64,000 nucleotides of DNA from Selaginella moellendorffii (Eukaryota > Streptophyta > Lycopodiopsida > Selaginellales > Selaginellaceae): assembly GCF_000143415.4 (NCBI RefSeq), contig NW_003314345.1, forward strand, positions 77,339-141,338. The letters run 5' to 3'. Shown here piece after piece: positions 43,890 through 54,054 of this stretch (the stretch's first letter is position 1; each line of letters begins with the position of its first letter). Position numbers and translations under genes: made by a program. The notes under the pieces are model-generated. The model worked only from the letters and a program-made list of their open reading frames with translations, was not told where the DNA came from and made no database searches.

Positions 43890-44571
43890 TGAGTCCGACA
43901 CCGAGCTAGCCTCGGTTACACAGGAGTGGATTCGGCTATCCCCACGGTAGAGATGGTGGTACCTGCGCATACATTCGTCCTGTATCCTCTCAAGCTCCTG
44001 AGCGAGGGGATAGCTTATCGCGTAGCCGGCTCCTCGATAGGCCATGTTGGAACTGAAGCCGAGCACATTCTGGAAGTGGCTCTCCGAGGTGGTGCCGATG
44101 TAGTAAGGCTGATGGTGGTCGTACTTGCTCAACACCTTCACCAAGTTGTAGGGGAAAACAACCGTGTCGTCGTCGGCCATGACAAACCAATGCACGTCGG
44201 GGAGCCGGAGACGAACCATCTCGGATCTCGAGCACCATGATCGGAGGCAGCGTGGATCGGTCCGTCTCCTCCTCGGCCAGGTCGGTCGTCCATCCAGACG
44301 AACCCCCGCATCCTTCCAGGCTCCCACCATGATCGGATGTAGTTCTTGCGGGAGTTCCACGCCTGGGAGCTCGAGGGAGGCCGAAGAGGAGATTGTGGAG
44401 CGTGGTCGGCTCTCCCGATGCTGCGGAGCTCAATTTCGCTGGGGATCGTGAGGAATCCGTGAAGAATCGATGGGGCCAAGTGATGATCCAGCAGGCGACT
44501 ACCACGAACATGATCGCGCATTTCTTGACAAGCGCGGCGTTCGAGGGAGGAGGGCGCGAGGGTTTTTGCAT
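43890..44571 (-). pseudogene. DUF604-type glycosyltransferase pseudogene
   Basis: Reading the minus strand, three frames are needed in turn. The first gives a membrane anchor (CAIMFVVVACWIITWPH). The second gives SRKNYIRSWWEPGRMRGFVW. The third gives VRLRLPDVHWFVMADDDTVV and KVLSKYDHHQPYYIGTTSES, then GAGYAISYPLAQELERIQDE. The order and the DDD motif match plant Golgi type-II proteins of the beta-1,3-galactosyltransferase-like/DUF604 family. A block of about 25 residues before VRLRLPD is missing and the C-terminus stops after SCVTE, so it is a pseudogene. It is divergent from the STE24 remnant, with start codons 10 bases apart. Confidence 0.75.
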
Positions 44572-44581
44572 CGCGGCAGCT

Positions 44582-45245
44582 ATGGCGTTCCCTTACTTGG
44601 AAGCTGTTGTCGGTAAGAATTTTTGATGGTTCGTGTTCGCGAAGTGTTGTTGTTTTTGTTGTTTTTTTCTCCGCAGGTTTTATGATATTCATGTACTTCT
44701 TTGAGAGCTACTTACATTTTCGATAGTACAGGGCTCTGCAGCTCCCGACTTTGCCTCCAACCTTGAAAGGTGTAGTTAGCCAGGAGACGTTTAAGAAGTC
44801 TCGCGCCTATACTCTCGAAAAAAGGTTAGCTTCCTTATTTTATTTGCGAATTTATTTCTTGCATGTTACTGATGCTTTCATATTCTTTGTGACAGTCGTT
44901 TCCAGGTCATTCATTCGACGTGGTCTATAATCGAGGAGAGTGCTATTTTACTTTTGAAGGCGTTGCCTTGGGTTTGGCTGGTAAGTGTGCTGTTGTATGT
45001 CACCGTAATGTCATGTTCTTTTATGATAATTTTTTTGGACATTCAGAAATCGGAAGCTATAGTTGTTTGGCTAGGTTTTGATCCGCAGAACGAAATCGCT
45101 CATACGTTGGCGTTTCTTGGACTTACGATGCTATGGTCTCAAGTAAACAAACGTCTGATTTTCGCCTTTTCCTAGTAACTGTGTATTCTGTATGCAGATA
45201 AGTGAGATCCCTTTTTCTTTGTATGCAACATTCGTCATTGAGGAC
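44582..45245 (+). pseudogene. 5' half of a STE24/FACE1 CAAX prenyl protease gene, disabled
   Basis: Five exons in the order of plant STE24 can be read. They are MAFPYLEAVVG (44,582-44,612); FMIFMYFFESYLHFR with RALQLPTLPPTLKGVVSQET (from about 44,676); SFQVIHSTWSIIEESAILLL; EAIVVWLGFDPQNEIAHTLA with LTMLWSQ; and ISEIPFSLYATFVIE. A TAG interrupts exon 2 right after HFR. The match ends at 45,245 in GC-rich unrelated DNA, before the HExxH catalytic region. STE24 proteases of the ER membrane trim prenylated proteins; this copy cannot. Confidence 0.8.
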
Positions 45246-45478
45246 CCCAACGAGCTGCCAGGCCGGGAAGTACGCATCTGGATCCAGCGATCGCTGGCCA
45301 ACTCGTGGAGAGGCACAACACGCCATGTGCTGGAGCACCCTTGTGCTGCGGGGCCCGGGGCGGCACAAGGGCCGCGCGGGCTGGCCGAGGGGTGTGGGGA
45401 GGCGCCAGGCCGCACCCACTTAGCCCCAACATAGCCTGGATCCCTCCCACTGCCACAAAAGTGTTGTACCCTACCTCA
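45246..45478. other. GC-rich filler with no gene
   Basis: GC-rich sequence like that at 42.8 kb (GGCCCGGGGCGG, GGCTGGCCGAGG), open in all frames only by composition. It joins the STE24 remnant to the rRNA remnant. Confidence 0.4.
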
Positions 45479-46245
45479 AGGGTAGGTTGGTGTCACAAAT
45501 TGATGGGAGTGAGGGATGAACTTTAGCGGATCGTAGTAGCAAGGCCATTCTGCCGCTTACAGTACCCCATCCCTTATTTAAGTCGTTTGTAAAGGATTTA
45601 TCTCCTTGTTCGTTCAGAATTGCAATCCGAAACCAGTTCACTTCATGTGTTCTCTGGGCCACCCTTACAACATTGGGGAACAACCAGGGAGGTTGATAGT
45701 GCCACTTTTAGCACAGATTCTGACTTAAAGGTGTTTGGTTATAATCCCCTACATGGTAGCCACTTCTAGCACAGATTCTGACTTATAGGCGTTCGGTTAT
45801 AATCCCTTGCATGGTAGCCACTAGCTTTTCAGCCAAGTGCAATGACTAGTGATGCGAATCAATGGTTCCTCTCATACTATTAATGTGGCGCCACGCATTA
45901 GTAGAGTAAAACTAACCTGTCTCATGACAGTCTAAACCCAACTCACATTCTTTATTGGTGGGTGAATAATTTAACATTTGGTGAATTTTGCTTCACAATG
46001 ATAGAAAGAGCTGACATCAAAGGATCAAAAAGCAATGTCACAAGCCAATTATCCCTATGGTAACTTTTCTGAAAATTTCTGAAAATCAAAAGGATTGATA
46101 AGCCATGCTTTCTATACTGAAGATCAAAATTAAACAAATTTTTACCATTTTGTTCCACATGAGATTTCTATTCTCATTGAGCTCATCTTAGGACACCTGT
46201 GTTATCTTTTAACAGATGTGCTGCCTAGGGAAACTTACCAAGTCC
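45479..46245 (-). pseudogene. 25S rRNA pseudogene fragment (3' part)
   Basis: The plus strand carries the reverse complement of the 3' third of 25S rRNA. Landmarks are GCGGATCGTAGTAGCAAGGCC, AATCAATGGTTCCTCTCATA, GTAAAACTAACCTGTCTCAT, TATTGGTGGGTGAATAATTT, TGCTTCACAATGATAGAAAG and GAGCTCATCTTAGGACACCT. Most differences from an active plant 25S gene are C-to-T and G-to-A changes at former CpG sites, plus deletions. A roughly 60-base segment (CACAGATTCTGACTTA with GGTTATAATCCC) is tandemly duplicated at 45,700-45,825. Confidence 0.9.
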
Positions 46246-46249
46246 AAAC

Positions 46250-46780
46250 ATGGTGGTGCATGGCTGTTCTTAGTTGGTGGATTGATTTGTTTAGTTAATT
46301 TCGATAATGAATGAGACCTCAACTTGCTAATTAGCTACATGGAGGCTTGCTTCCATGGCCAGCTTTTTAGAGGGACTTTTCACTTCCAACGGAAGGAAGT
46401 TTGAGGCAATAACAGGTTTATGATGCCTTTAGATGTTCTGGGAAGCATGCACATTACACTAATGGACTCAATGAGTGTGTGCTTGGGCTGAAAGGCTTGG
46501 GTAATCTTGTGAAAATCCATCATTATGGGGATAGATCATTGCAATTATTGATTTTTAACAAGGAATTCTTAGTAAGTGTGAGTCATGACTACATCCTTGC
46601 CCTTTGTACAGACTGCCCATTGCTCTTACCAATTAAATGATCTAGTGAAGTGTTTGGATTGTAGCGATGCCAGCAGTTCACCACTGGTGACAATATAAGA
46701 AGTTCATTTAACCTTATCATTTAGAGGAAGGAGAAGTCATAACAAAGTTTCCGTAGGTGAAAGGATCATTGACACATATC
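46250..46780 (+). pseudogene. 18S rRNA pseudogene fragment (3' third)
   Basis: Plus-strand landmarks in order are GCATGGCTGTTCTTAGTTGG, GAGGCAATAACAGG, TTAGATGTTCTGGG, GGGGATAGATCATTGCAATT, TGCCCTTTGTACAGACTGCC, CCTTATCATTTAGAGGAAGG and GTTTCCGTAGGTGAAAGGAT, running to the ITS1 border. Like the adjacent 25S piece, it is rich in transitions at CpG sites and contains deletions. It points away from the 25S fragment, which active rDNA never shows. Confidence 0.9.
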
Positions 46781-46864
46781 TGTAACTTCTGCAGACCGTG
46801 AACTTATATTGTACCCCAAGGGACCACACCCAGAAGTGCAGTTGGCTAGTGTTGTGGGCTCACA

Positions 46865-47260
46865 ACCTCCCGCCTGTGGGTGATGCCATAGGTGGGGGTC
46901 ACAGCTGTGGGTGATGCCATGGTTGGTGGTCCGCAAGGCTGGTCAGGTGGAGGATGCAGCTGTCCTGCATTCGGGTTAATCCAAGACTTTCCACCTGTGG
47001 GTGATGCCATGGGTGGGGGTCCCAATTGCAAGCCTTATCAGCAGTGGTTATTCCTAGCATGGGTCAGTTGTGCTGGCTGCTTGGCACTTCTGGATGTGCA
47101 ACCTTCCCACTTGTGGGTGATGCCATGAGCGGGGGGGTCACAACTGTGGGTGATGTCATGGTTGCCAGGCAGCTTCATCTGCCCAGTGTGCACGGGCAAT
47201 GGGACTTCTCGCTTGTAGTGATGTGGGTGGGGTCACCGGCTGTGGGTGATGCCATGTTTG
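46865..47260 (+). repeat. Minisatellite with TGTGGGTGATGCCATG units
   Basis: TGTGGGTGATGCCAT or a one-base variant occurs at about 46,874, 46,905, 46,997, 47,113, 47,145 (GTCAT) and 47,240, usually followed by GGTGGGGGTC. Spacing is irregular (about 30-115 bases). It starts shortly after the 18S remnant, so it could be derived from rDNA spacer. Confidence 0.8.
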
Positions 47261-48974
47261 TGATTCAGTACCTATATGGTCCTTATTAACCATATAGTTA
47301 CCAGTACTATGTGGTTGATCACAGTTAACCAACAATTATATAACCAACACCTTAATTATTGTAGTTCCTCTATATTTATGCTAGAATGAAAATCTACATA
47401 CAACAGCTACTTAATATTTATCACAACAAAATTTTGGTAAAACCTTCACCTTCTTTTATCCTCCTTTCTTTATAAATATATCTAACATATAATGTCATAT
47501 TTATGCATATTAAAAAAACTATAAATGGGTGCAAGTTTTATTCCTTGTTACAATTTTAACCATTGATCTATTTTAAACATATAAGAACTTAAATATATAC
47601 ATATTCTAAAAAATATTCTTTATGAGTTGAGTGTAACCACTACTTTAAACCACTATTATGATTACTAAACCAAAATTTAGTGAGAAGAGATATTAATTGT
47701 CAATTCAAAAAATATATTAGCATATACTAGCATTTACTTAAAATATTCATTAAAGTCCATATTGCCCCAAGAATCTATACTAGCAGAGAGCTGTAGCACT
47801 ACTCTGCGATATGTCAATACAAAAATGGCCCCTCCATTATGCACATATTGAAGACATGGCTGTTTTTATATCTTGATTAGCTACTTTAAGCAAGGGGAAG
47901 TAGAAACCATCCCGAATACAAATTGGTTTCAGTTCTTAGTAGAATCCAAGCAACATCAGCTTCATGTTGGACACCAGCCCCAGATCCCCAAAGAAGCGTC
48001 CAGAGCCACTGACATATTTCATATCATAAAAGGAAAGACAGAGAGAAGCAACCTTTTTTGGATGCAATGCTCTGCCAGTCACAGTGTTTCTTCTCGTGGT
48101 CTTGCTGACCACTCAATTTGTCAAAATGATGTTGAATGTATATACAATAGTAGCTCCCGCGAATGACGAAGTGCTGAAGATTGTTAGGCGGTGCCCTGGA
48201 CCAGGTATTTTTTTATTTCACCTTTGACGAGGTAGTTTTCAAGGTTTGATCGATCTTTGACAAAATTGTTATAGTCAGATCAACTCCACTTTTATAGGAG
48301 TAGAGGTCTAGCTCACAGGTTACTGTTACCTAGTAAGTGACTCCACGGAATTGTTAAGTTGTGTTTTCTTTTTTTGCAGTCCAATAAGCGACTCTTCTTC
48401 ACAGGTTATCACCTGTGACTTGAACTCTACAAAGAACTGTACATAGCCTGAAACTCTGAAACCATACTTACCGGCAAACGCGTTTGCACGTGCGTAGTGA
48501 ATATACCGAATATTCTTTCTTTTAGGGTTCTTAGCCGTGATGAAGTATGAACCTTTGCATGTGCAACATCTGAATGATGAATGCATGATGATCAAATGCA
48601 ACTACTGAGAGATGGATAGAGAACTAACATGTCTTGCCTTGCTTCCGCTTGATAATCCTTTCCAGCACAGTCCATAGCCGCCAAGAGAGAGGAAACCCTA
48701 ATAAGCAAAGACAAGCTTCTCGGTAGCAGAGAGAGAAAATCCTAATATACAACCTCCCGCGGAGAAATCTGATCCTGATCGTGAACAGGGGCGAGATTGC
48801 GTGCCGGATCATCAACTTTTTTTAGTGATACCGTTTGCAGCAAATTTTTGCGTTTCCACGTTTGCAACATTTGTGCGTTTGCGTGGTAAGTATGCTCTGA
48901 ACACATTTTCGAGTGTGAGGTTCTTCAAAACCTCCAGAGTCCAGGAAGTTTAGGAGGCCTTAAAGGAAGGAATC
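47261..48974. other. AT-rich intergenic DNA upstream of the receptor kinase
   Basis: No recognised gene. Open frames at 47,873 (97 codons) and 48,326 (91 codons, minus) show no domain. The last few hundred bases should hold the receptor-kinase promoter, but I see no convincing TATA element. Confidence 0.45.
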
Positions 48975-51443
48975 ATGCTGGTGCCAGTGGTGTGCTTGTG
49001 GATGCTGCTGCTGAGCAGGGCAGAAGCTCAATCTCTAACTCCAGGTAGCATTCTCACGCCCGGAAGCAATCGCTTCTGGACGTCCTCCAACGGCATGTTC
49101 GGCTTGGGATTCTTCAATTCATCAGCCCCCACCACTGAAATTCATGTCGGGATTGCTTTCGTGGATCAGATGCCTCCGACGCTGGTATGGATGCCCAATA
49201 GGACCCAGAGTTTGAGCAGCAACAGCAGCTTGCAAGTCACAGACTCCGGTCTCGTAATCATCGAGTCTGGCGAGACAGTGTGGCGGAGCGGTGCAGCTGG
49301 AGCGGTCGTAGCAGAAGCCGAGCTCCTGGATGTGGGAAATTTCGTGTTGAGATCTGCAAGCTCCAACATAGTGTGGCAGAGTTTTGATTTCCCCACGGAT
49401 ACTCTGCTACTGGGACAGAAGCTACTGCCGATTGCTGGCCAGGCTCTTTCATCTTGGAGGACCAAGGCTGATCCAAAGCCAGGGCCGTTCTCGATGGTCA
49501 TGGACGGGGACATGTCCAAGCCGCGGCTGCTGTACCAAGGTGCAATCGAGTACTGGAGCTGGACCACAGCGAAGTTCAATGAGTTCAGATTCTCGGATGA
49601 TCCTGGGAACGAGACTACCGGGAACCTTACTGTTGGTTCGATCATCCAGGATTCATACTGCGACGCGCAGCTGGTGAGCACCGAGTTCGCGAATTACAGG
49701 AAGAGGCTCACACTCGATCCGGACGGTAACTTTCGGTACTATGTCCGAGCACCGAATTCAACCAAGTGGGGGGTGGTGTGGAGAGCTCTCTTTGATGCCT
49801 GCGATGTGTACAGCACCTGCGGTATTAACGGCTTGTGCGACTTCAATTCTCCAGCCAACTCCAAGCCTCCCGCCGGCTGTCCCGTGGCTGATGAAGATCC
49901 ACACCCGTGCAGTTGTCCACCCGGCTACCGTCCCGTCGACTCCAGTGAGCCGCAGATTGGATGCCAGCCCCAGGAACCGCTCAGGTGCCCATCGAGAGAC
50001 TTCCAAAAGCTTAACGACACTGTGTTTGCGGAGCTCTTACCTTCAAAAGAAGCCGACTACAGAAACATCAAGGAGTCCGAGTGCGTAATCAACTGCGGGA
50101 ACCAGCTGAACTGTAGCTCCTGCGCTGCTGCCGTGTATTCCACGGCTTCTTCCGAGTGCTGGCTCGTGGCGTCACCTCTTGTGAACGGCAGCATCTCTTC
50201 GAGTTCAGGTAAGCTTGTTTACGTGCGAGTGCCACCCTCGAATTCATCATCTGGTGGGGGTTTGACGCTGGGGGCGAAAGTTGGGATCGGGATAGGCACG
50301 CCGAGCTTCTTGTTGGTACTGCTGCTGTGTTCTGTGCTCGGGTCATATGAATACAAGCGGTACAGGAAAGGTCAAGTCCTGAAGCATGGAGTCTCGGAAG
50401 GTGTTGGAGGATTACAGAAGTTCAGCTATGACTATCTGAAGTGTGTTACGAAGGACTTTGCGAATGTGTTGGGACAAGGTGGCTATGGCGCTGTCTACCT
50501 CGGGGTGTTACCGGACGATACAAGAGTAGCGGTCAAGCTCCTGAATGAAGGTTTTCCACAAGAATTCGATTCAGGCTCAAACGAGGACAAGAGTTTCTTG
50601 GCAGAGGTGGCAACTCTCGCGAACATACGCCACTCAAACGTGGTACACTTGCTGGGCTTCTGTCTGGAGGCTCCCAAGCATCTACTGGTGTATGAGTATT
50701 TGGAGAATAAGTCGCTGGACAAGGTCCTCTTCGAGCCGACCACACCGCTCACGAAGTGGAAGACCAGGATGCAAATTCTCATAGGTGCAGCCCGAGGGAT
50801 CGAGTACTTCCATAGTTACAGCGGTGACAGGAGAGTTGTTCACCGGGACATCAAGCCGGCCAACGTGCTCCTGACTGCCGACTTCCACGCCAAGGTTGCG
50901 GACTTCGGGCTGGCCAAGATCATGGACACTGCGACTCATACCACCAACTTCACTATGCCTGGGACAGTCGGCTACCGGGCTCCGGAATGCACCATCATCG
51001 GCGACGCCATCACCGTTCAGGCCGACGTCTTCAGCTTTGGAGTCGTGTGCATAGAAGTTGTATCCGGGAGGCGGCTCGTGTACGTGGAACAACAAGGACG
51101 GACTCGGGTCCTGCTCTTCAGGAGGGCTCTGGAGCTCATGCTGCAGGAGGAGTACATGAAGCTGGTCGACGAGAGGCTTGCAGAGGACGGGATCGATGAG
51201 GACGAGGTGCGGAAGGTGGTGAGAGTTGCCGGCTGGTGCTTGCAGGAGGATCCCAAGCAGAGGCCCACTATGGACGCCGTGGTAGCACTGCTGAACGACG
51301 ATACCAAGGCCGTTGAAATGCCACCGTTGGAAGGCAGCCTGCCGGCCTACGTGTTCAGGAACTTTGAGAGCGAGGATGAAGTTTCGGTTGCAAGGTTGAC
51401 CGGCGACACCCTTTCCGTCGGCTCAAGCTTGGCTCGTGAATGA
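48975..51443 (+). CDS. G-type lectin S-receptor-like serine/threonine protein kinase
   Basis: An intronless 822-residue plasma-membrane receptor kinase. Signal peptide (1-19); B-lectin domain (about 22-150, with NGMFGLGFFNSS and WQSFDFPTDTLLLGQKL); Cys-rich EGF-like part (about 270-320, CDVYSTCGINGLCDF); PAN-like Cys cluster (about 355-410). The transmembrane helix lies at about 431-455 and the kinase at about 493-775. The kinase has LGQGGYGAVYLG, the ATP Lys in VAVKL, HRDIKPANVLL, DFGLAK and an activation segment ending GTVGYRAPE. All catalytic residues are present, so it should be active. HRD in place of HGD or HCD marks it as an RD kinase. Ligand unknown; the family acts in self/non-self and pathogen sensing. 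Confidence 0.95.
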   Translation: MLVPVVCLWMLLLSRAEAQSLTPGSILTPGSNRFWTSSNGMFGLGFFNSSAPTTEIHVGIAFVDQMPPTLVWMPNRTQSLSSNSSLQVTDSGLVIIESGETVWRSGAAGAVVAEAELLDVGNFVLRSASSNIVWQSFDFPTDTLLLGQKLLPIAGQALSSWRTKADPKPGPFSMVMDGDMSKPRLLYQGAIEYWSWTTAKFNEFRFSDDPGNETTGNLTVGSIIQDSYCDAQLVSTEFANYRKRLTLDPDGNFRYYVRAPNSTKWGVVWRALFDACDVYSTCGINGLCDFNSPANSKPPAGCPVADEDPHPCSCPPGYRPVDSSEPQIGCQPQEPLRCPSRDFQKLNDTVFAELLPSKEADYRNIKESECVINCGNQLNCSSCAAAVYSTASSECWLVASPLVNGSISSSSGKLVYVRVPPSNSSSGGGLTLGAKVGIGIGTPSFLLVLLLCSVLGSYEYKRYRKGQVLKHGVSEGVGGLQKFSYDYLKCVTKDFANVLGQGGYGAVYLGVLPDDTRVAVKLLNEGFPQEFDSGSNEDKSFLAEVATLANIRHSNVVHLLGFCLEAPKHLLVYEYLENKSLDKVLFEPTTPLTKWKTRMQILIGAARGIEYFHSYSGDRRVVHRDIKPANVLLTADFHAKVADFGLAKIMDTATHTTNFTMPGTVGYRAPECTIIGDAITVQADVFSFGVVCIEVVSGRRLVYVEQQGRTRVLLFRRALELMLQEEYMKLVDERLAEDGIDEDEVRKVVRVAGWCLQEDPKQRPTMDAVVALLNDDTKAVEMPPLEGSLPAYVFRNFESEDEVSVARLTGDTLSVGSSLARE

Positions 51444-51575
51444 AAATGATTGTCTTGTCAAGTGTCAAGTCCGACCAAATTGAATTCAGCTCAAGGCATG
51501 AACTTGGTGTACAACTGCATCACACTGCACAACGGCAATCAAAGTGTCAATCATGACCTCGCCACCCTGTGACTT
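51444..51575. other. Short spacer after the receptor kinase
   Basis: 3' flank of the kinase; no further feature seen. Confidence 0.4.
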
Positions 51576-52721
51576 ACCTCGTTAACAAGGTTTTGCCTTT
51601 CATCTTCCTCCTCCTTCTCCGGTCTCTGGTGGAGGGACAGGTGCTCCATTTGCATCATCTGGTCGGGATAGTCAAGCCTTGAACTCAACAAACTGAGTTT
51701 GGCGCCCGCTTCTTTGAATGTTTTCTGGATAGGCAGAATTTTCTTGGAATCCAGGTCCATATAGAGGCATTCCCGGCATGGGCGGAATGATGGTTGCCGC
51801 AGCCAAGTGGTCAGCCGAGTACAGGTCCTGGTTGAGTGGTATAAACGGCCTCTGTTCCTCGATATGGTGGTGGTGATCCCGATATCGGGGCAGACAAGAC
51901 GACAACCTGTATTGTTGCCGTGTAGACTCTTCGTGAGGTCTCCTCGCATATTGATGTTCCACTGGATTTCCCGCATATGCTCTGTGTGCTGAAGTTAGAG
52001 GTTGCTGGTGAGGACCCGGATGTCTTCCATCACGATAAGCCACACGTGGTGAGGATCCAATCTGGTAAGTCGCTGCTGCATGTCCACTTATACCACCACC
52101 ATCCACACGAGAGGAGCTCCTTTGATATATATGAGCCGGATCATAATCCTCAGGAAGCTGAAGATGATGCTGCTGAATGTACTCATGTGTCGGATATGTG
52201 GCTCCATCGTCTGGAATCTGGTGGCGATGGTGCTGAGGGAATTGGTCACCACCGGTTCTGTACACGGGCTCCTTGTGGTACACCATCGGTTGTGCAGAAG
52301 GCTGTTGATGTGATAAAATATGAAAACTACCGTCCGAAATTGCATATTCTTGTCTTCTGCACTCCTGGCTAGCGTCCAGTGGGTGCTGACGTACTGGTAG
52401 AGCATGCTCCTGTAACACGAATCTCGGTTGGGGCTCGTGAGTTAACAAATCCTGAGGACCATCATCGTGTTGATCCTGCAGTCTTGACAATTTCCCATGT
52501 GAGCCAACTCGTGGAATCTTGCTTTCAGCACCATATCCTCGGACCATTCTGTCGAGGTCATGACTTGGGGGGTAAGACTTCAGGTCGTAGATTCCCGTAG
52601 TAGTGATCCAGATCAGAGTAACTGCTAAAGTCTTGATCAGCTGGTATCTCCCATTACCAACAAGTGACCAGTACCATTTGAAAATTTTTCTCATCTTAAC
52701 TAATTGTAGTTTTTGTGGCAA
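51576..52721 (-). CDS. Unrecognised His/Gln/Pro-rich protein
   Basis: A 349-codon minus-strand frame (52,721-51,672) is rich in His, Gln, Pro, Arg and Tyr: PTHEYIQQHHLQLPEDYDP, QIGSSPRVAYRDGRHPGP, YRDHHHHIEEQRPF. It ends near AAATIIPPMPGMPLYGPGFQ. A second frame continues with LSSRLDYPDQMMQMEHLSLH and an acidic RPEKEEEDERQNLVNE up to a donor-like GAG/GTAAGT at 51,577. The two frames probably belong to one broken or mis-sequenced gene. No known domain is seen. The composition is that of a disordered transcription-related or RNA-binding region. The first 35 residues are unlike the rest, so the true start may be an internal Met (MVRGYGAESK) or an upstream exon. Confidence 0.4.
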
Positions 52722-53070
52722 ACAAGTAAATAAACACAGTTAAATATTTTCTAGGGTTCTGAGACGAAGAGAAGAAAATGAGGTGTAAGAAATTATTTCA
52801 CATTAGTACAGGGTAACTTCAATTTTATTTCTGATTACAGTCTTCAACTTTGATGTTGTAATTCAAGAATGGAAGGCAGCTATAAATATTTACAGTAGGT
52901 GATGTTTATGAACTTCCTTGGATTTGGTAACTTAATTCTTGACAAAAGGATCAAGTTGGTGATCCATTTTGTTTTTATGGTACAAAAAAAAAGTTAGACA
53001 CTGAAGTGACGCCTAGGAAACACCATCGCTACGGCATTTTACCTCACCGCGTAAGACAAACGTTCTCCTC
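52722..53070. other. AT-rich spacer, nothing recognised
   Basis: No gene or structured repeat seen. Confidence 0.4.
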
Positions 53071-53071
53071 G

Positions 53072-53460
53072 TCAGTCACTGTCGTTCTTGGCAAACTCCT
53101 CTTGCACCCACAAGAGCCTTCGGAACTCCACCTCCAGCGTCGGCAGGGTCTCCTCTGAAGTGCAAGTCCTGTGAATGATCGAGACCTGGCACACGTCCCA
53201 TAGCTCGATGATCTGCATTCGTTGCTTCTTAAACTGTAGAGGGAGAATGCAAGGAGTCATCTCTCCATACCGCCAGTGTTGTTGGATTCCAGCTCCAGCA
53301 CCTACAATCCACAGTCAGATATCGCATTTCCAAAAGTTTCATAGTTACCTGGCAGACGAAATGCCGCCTTTGATATTGAGCTTGTCTACCCGCTCTTTGA
53401 GCTCGGTGACATACGCCCGAATGCTCTTGATGTTGTCCGCGACAGAAGTCTTTCTGCATC
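53072..53460 (-). pseudogene. Decayed partial copy of the kinesin C-terminal exons
   Basis: The minus strand reads [20 protein letters not shown] and [18 protein letters not shown], then across an intron-like gap [19 protein letters not shown]. These equal exons 13 and 12 of the kinesin at 57,213-57,800 but with internal deletions: the [15 protein letters not shown] segment is shortened and the [10 protein letters not shown] stretch is lost. The intron between them is also retained, so it is a DNA-level duplication and not a retrocopy. Confidence 0.8.
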
Positions 53461-54054
53461 TTTGGTCCAGAGTTGCTGTCCTCCTCGACTTAATATCATG
53501 CAAAACGTGATGAATCGAGAAAGAATATTTTCGTATTTCATATTGTCGTACTTTGGGACCGCGTAGGCTACAGGGTGTTGCCACGGTCCTCAGCCACTTA
53601 CTTTCTTTGTTGAGGTGCTAGCCGCCGATTCCAGCGGCTGGCGGGAAATTTTTGTGTGCCTGGAGAAGCGTTCTGCTCGACTCAATGCAATGCTTCTTAA
53701 AGCTTGATCGCGGCTAGAGAAGTCCTCCAGCAGCGTTCCCCCAGTGAGCGGAAGGAGAGGATGAGCGCTCCATAGTCGGCCGGGCGTTGAGGACATAGGC
53801 GATTGGACAAAGGAGATATTTGACACCATCTTCAGCGAGCTTGCAACTTGCCTGTGATGGGAGCTGAAGAAGCACGAAACCTTGGGCAGCGCTAGGAATC
53901 GAGTGATCGCAGGAAACACTGGAGCCGATTTGTGAAGGACACACCAGAATATTCTGTTCAGCCAGTTGCATTTATTGCATTCAAGAAGAGCAAGAAGCAT
54001 TTCAAATACTTTCGCAATCTATGGCAGTCATGTTTGTTTTGTTCATGACCATGG
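53461..54054. other. Anonymous DNA, possibly derived from the kinesin tail region
   Basis: A minus-strand frame (54,000-53,590) of 136 codons has no recognisable domain. The sequence does not obviously match the kinesin in the corresponding place. Confidence 0.3.

Noticed and set aside
49166-49681. 171-codon minus-strand frame inside the receptor kinase
   Set aside because: Antisense shadow of a clear lectin-domain coding region.
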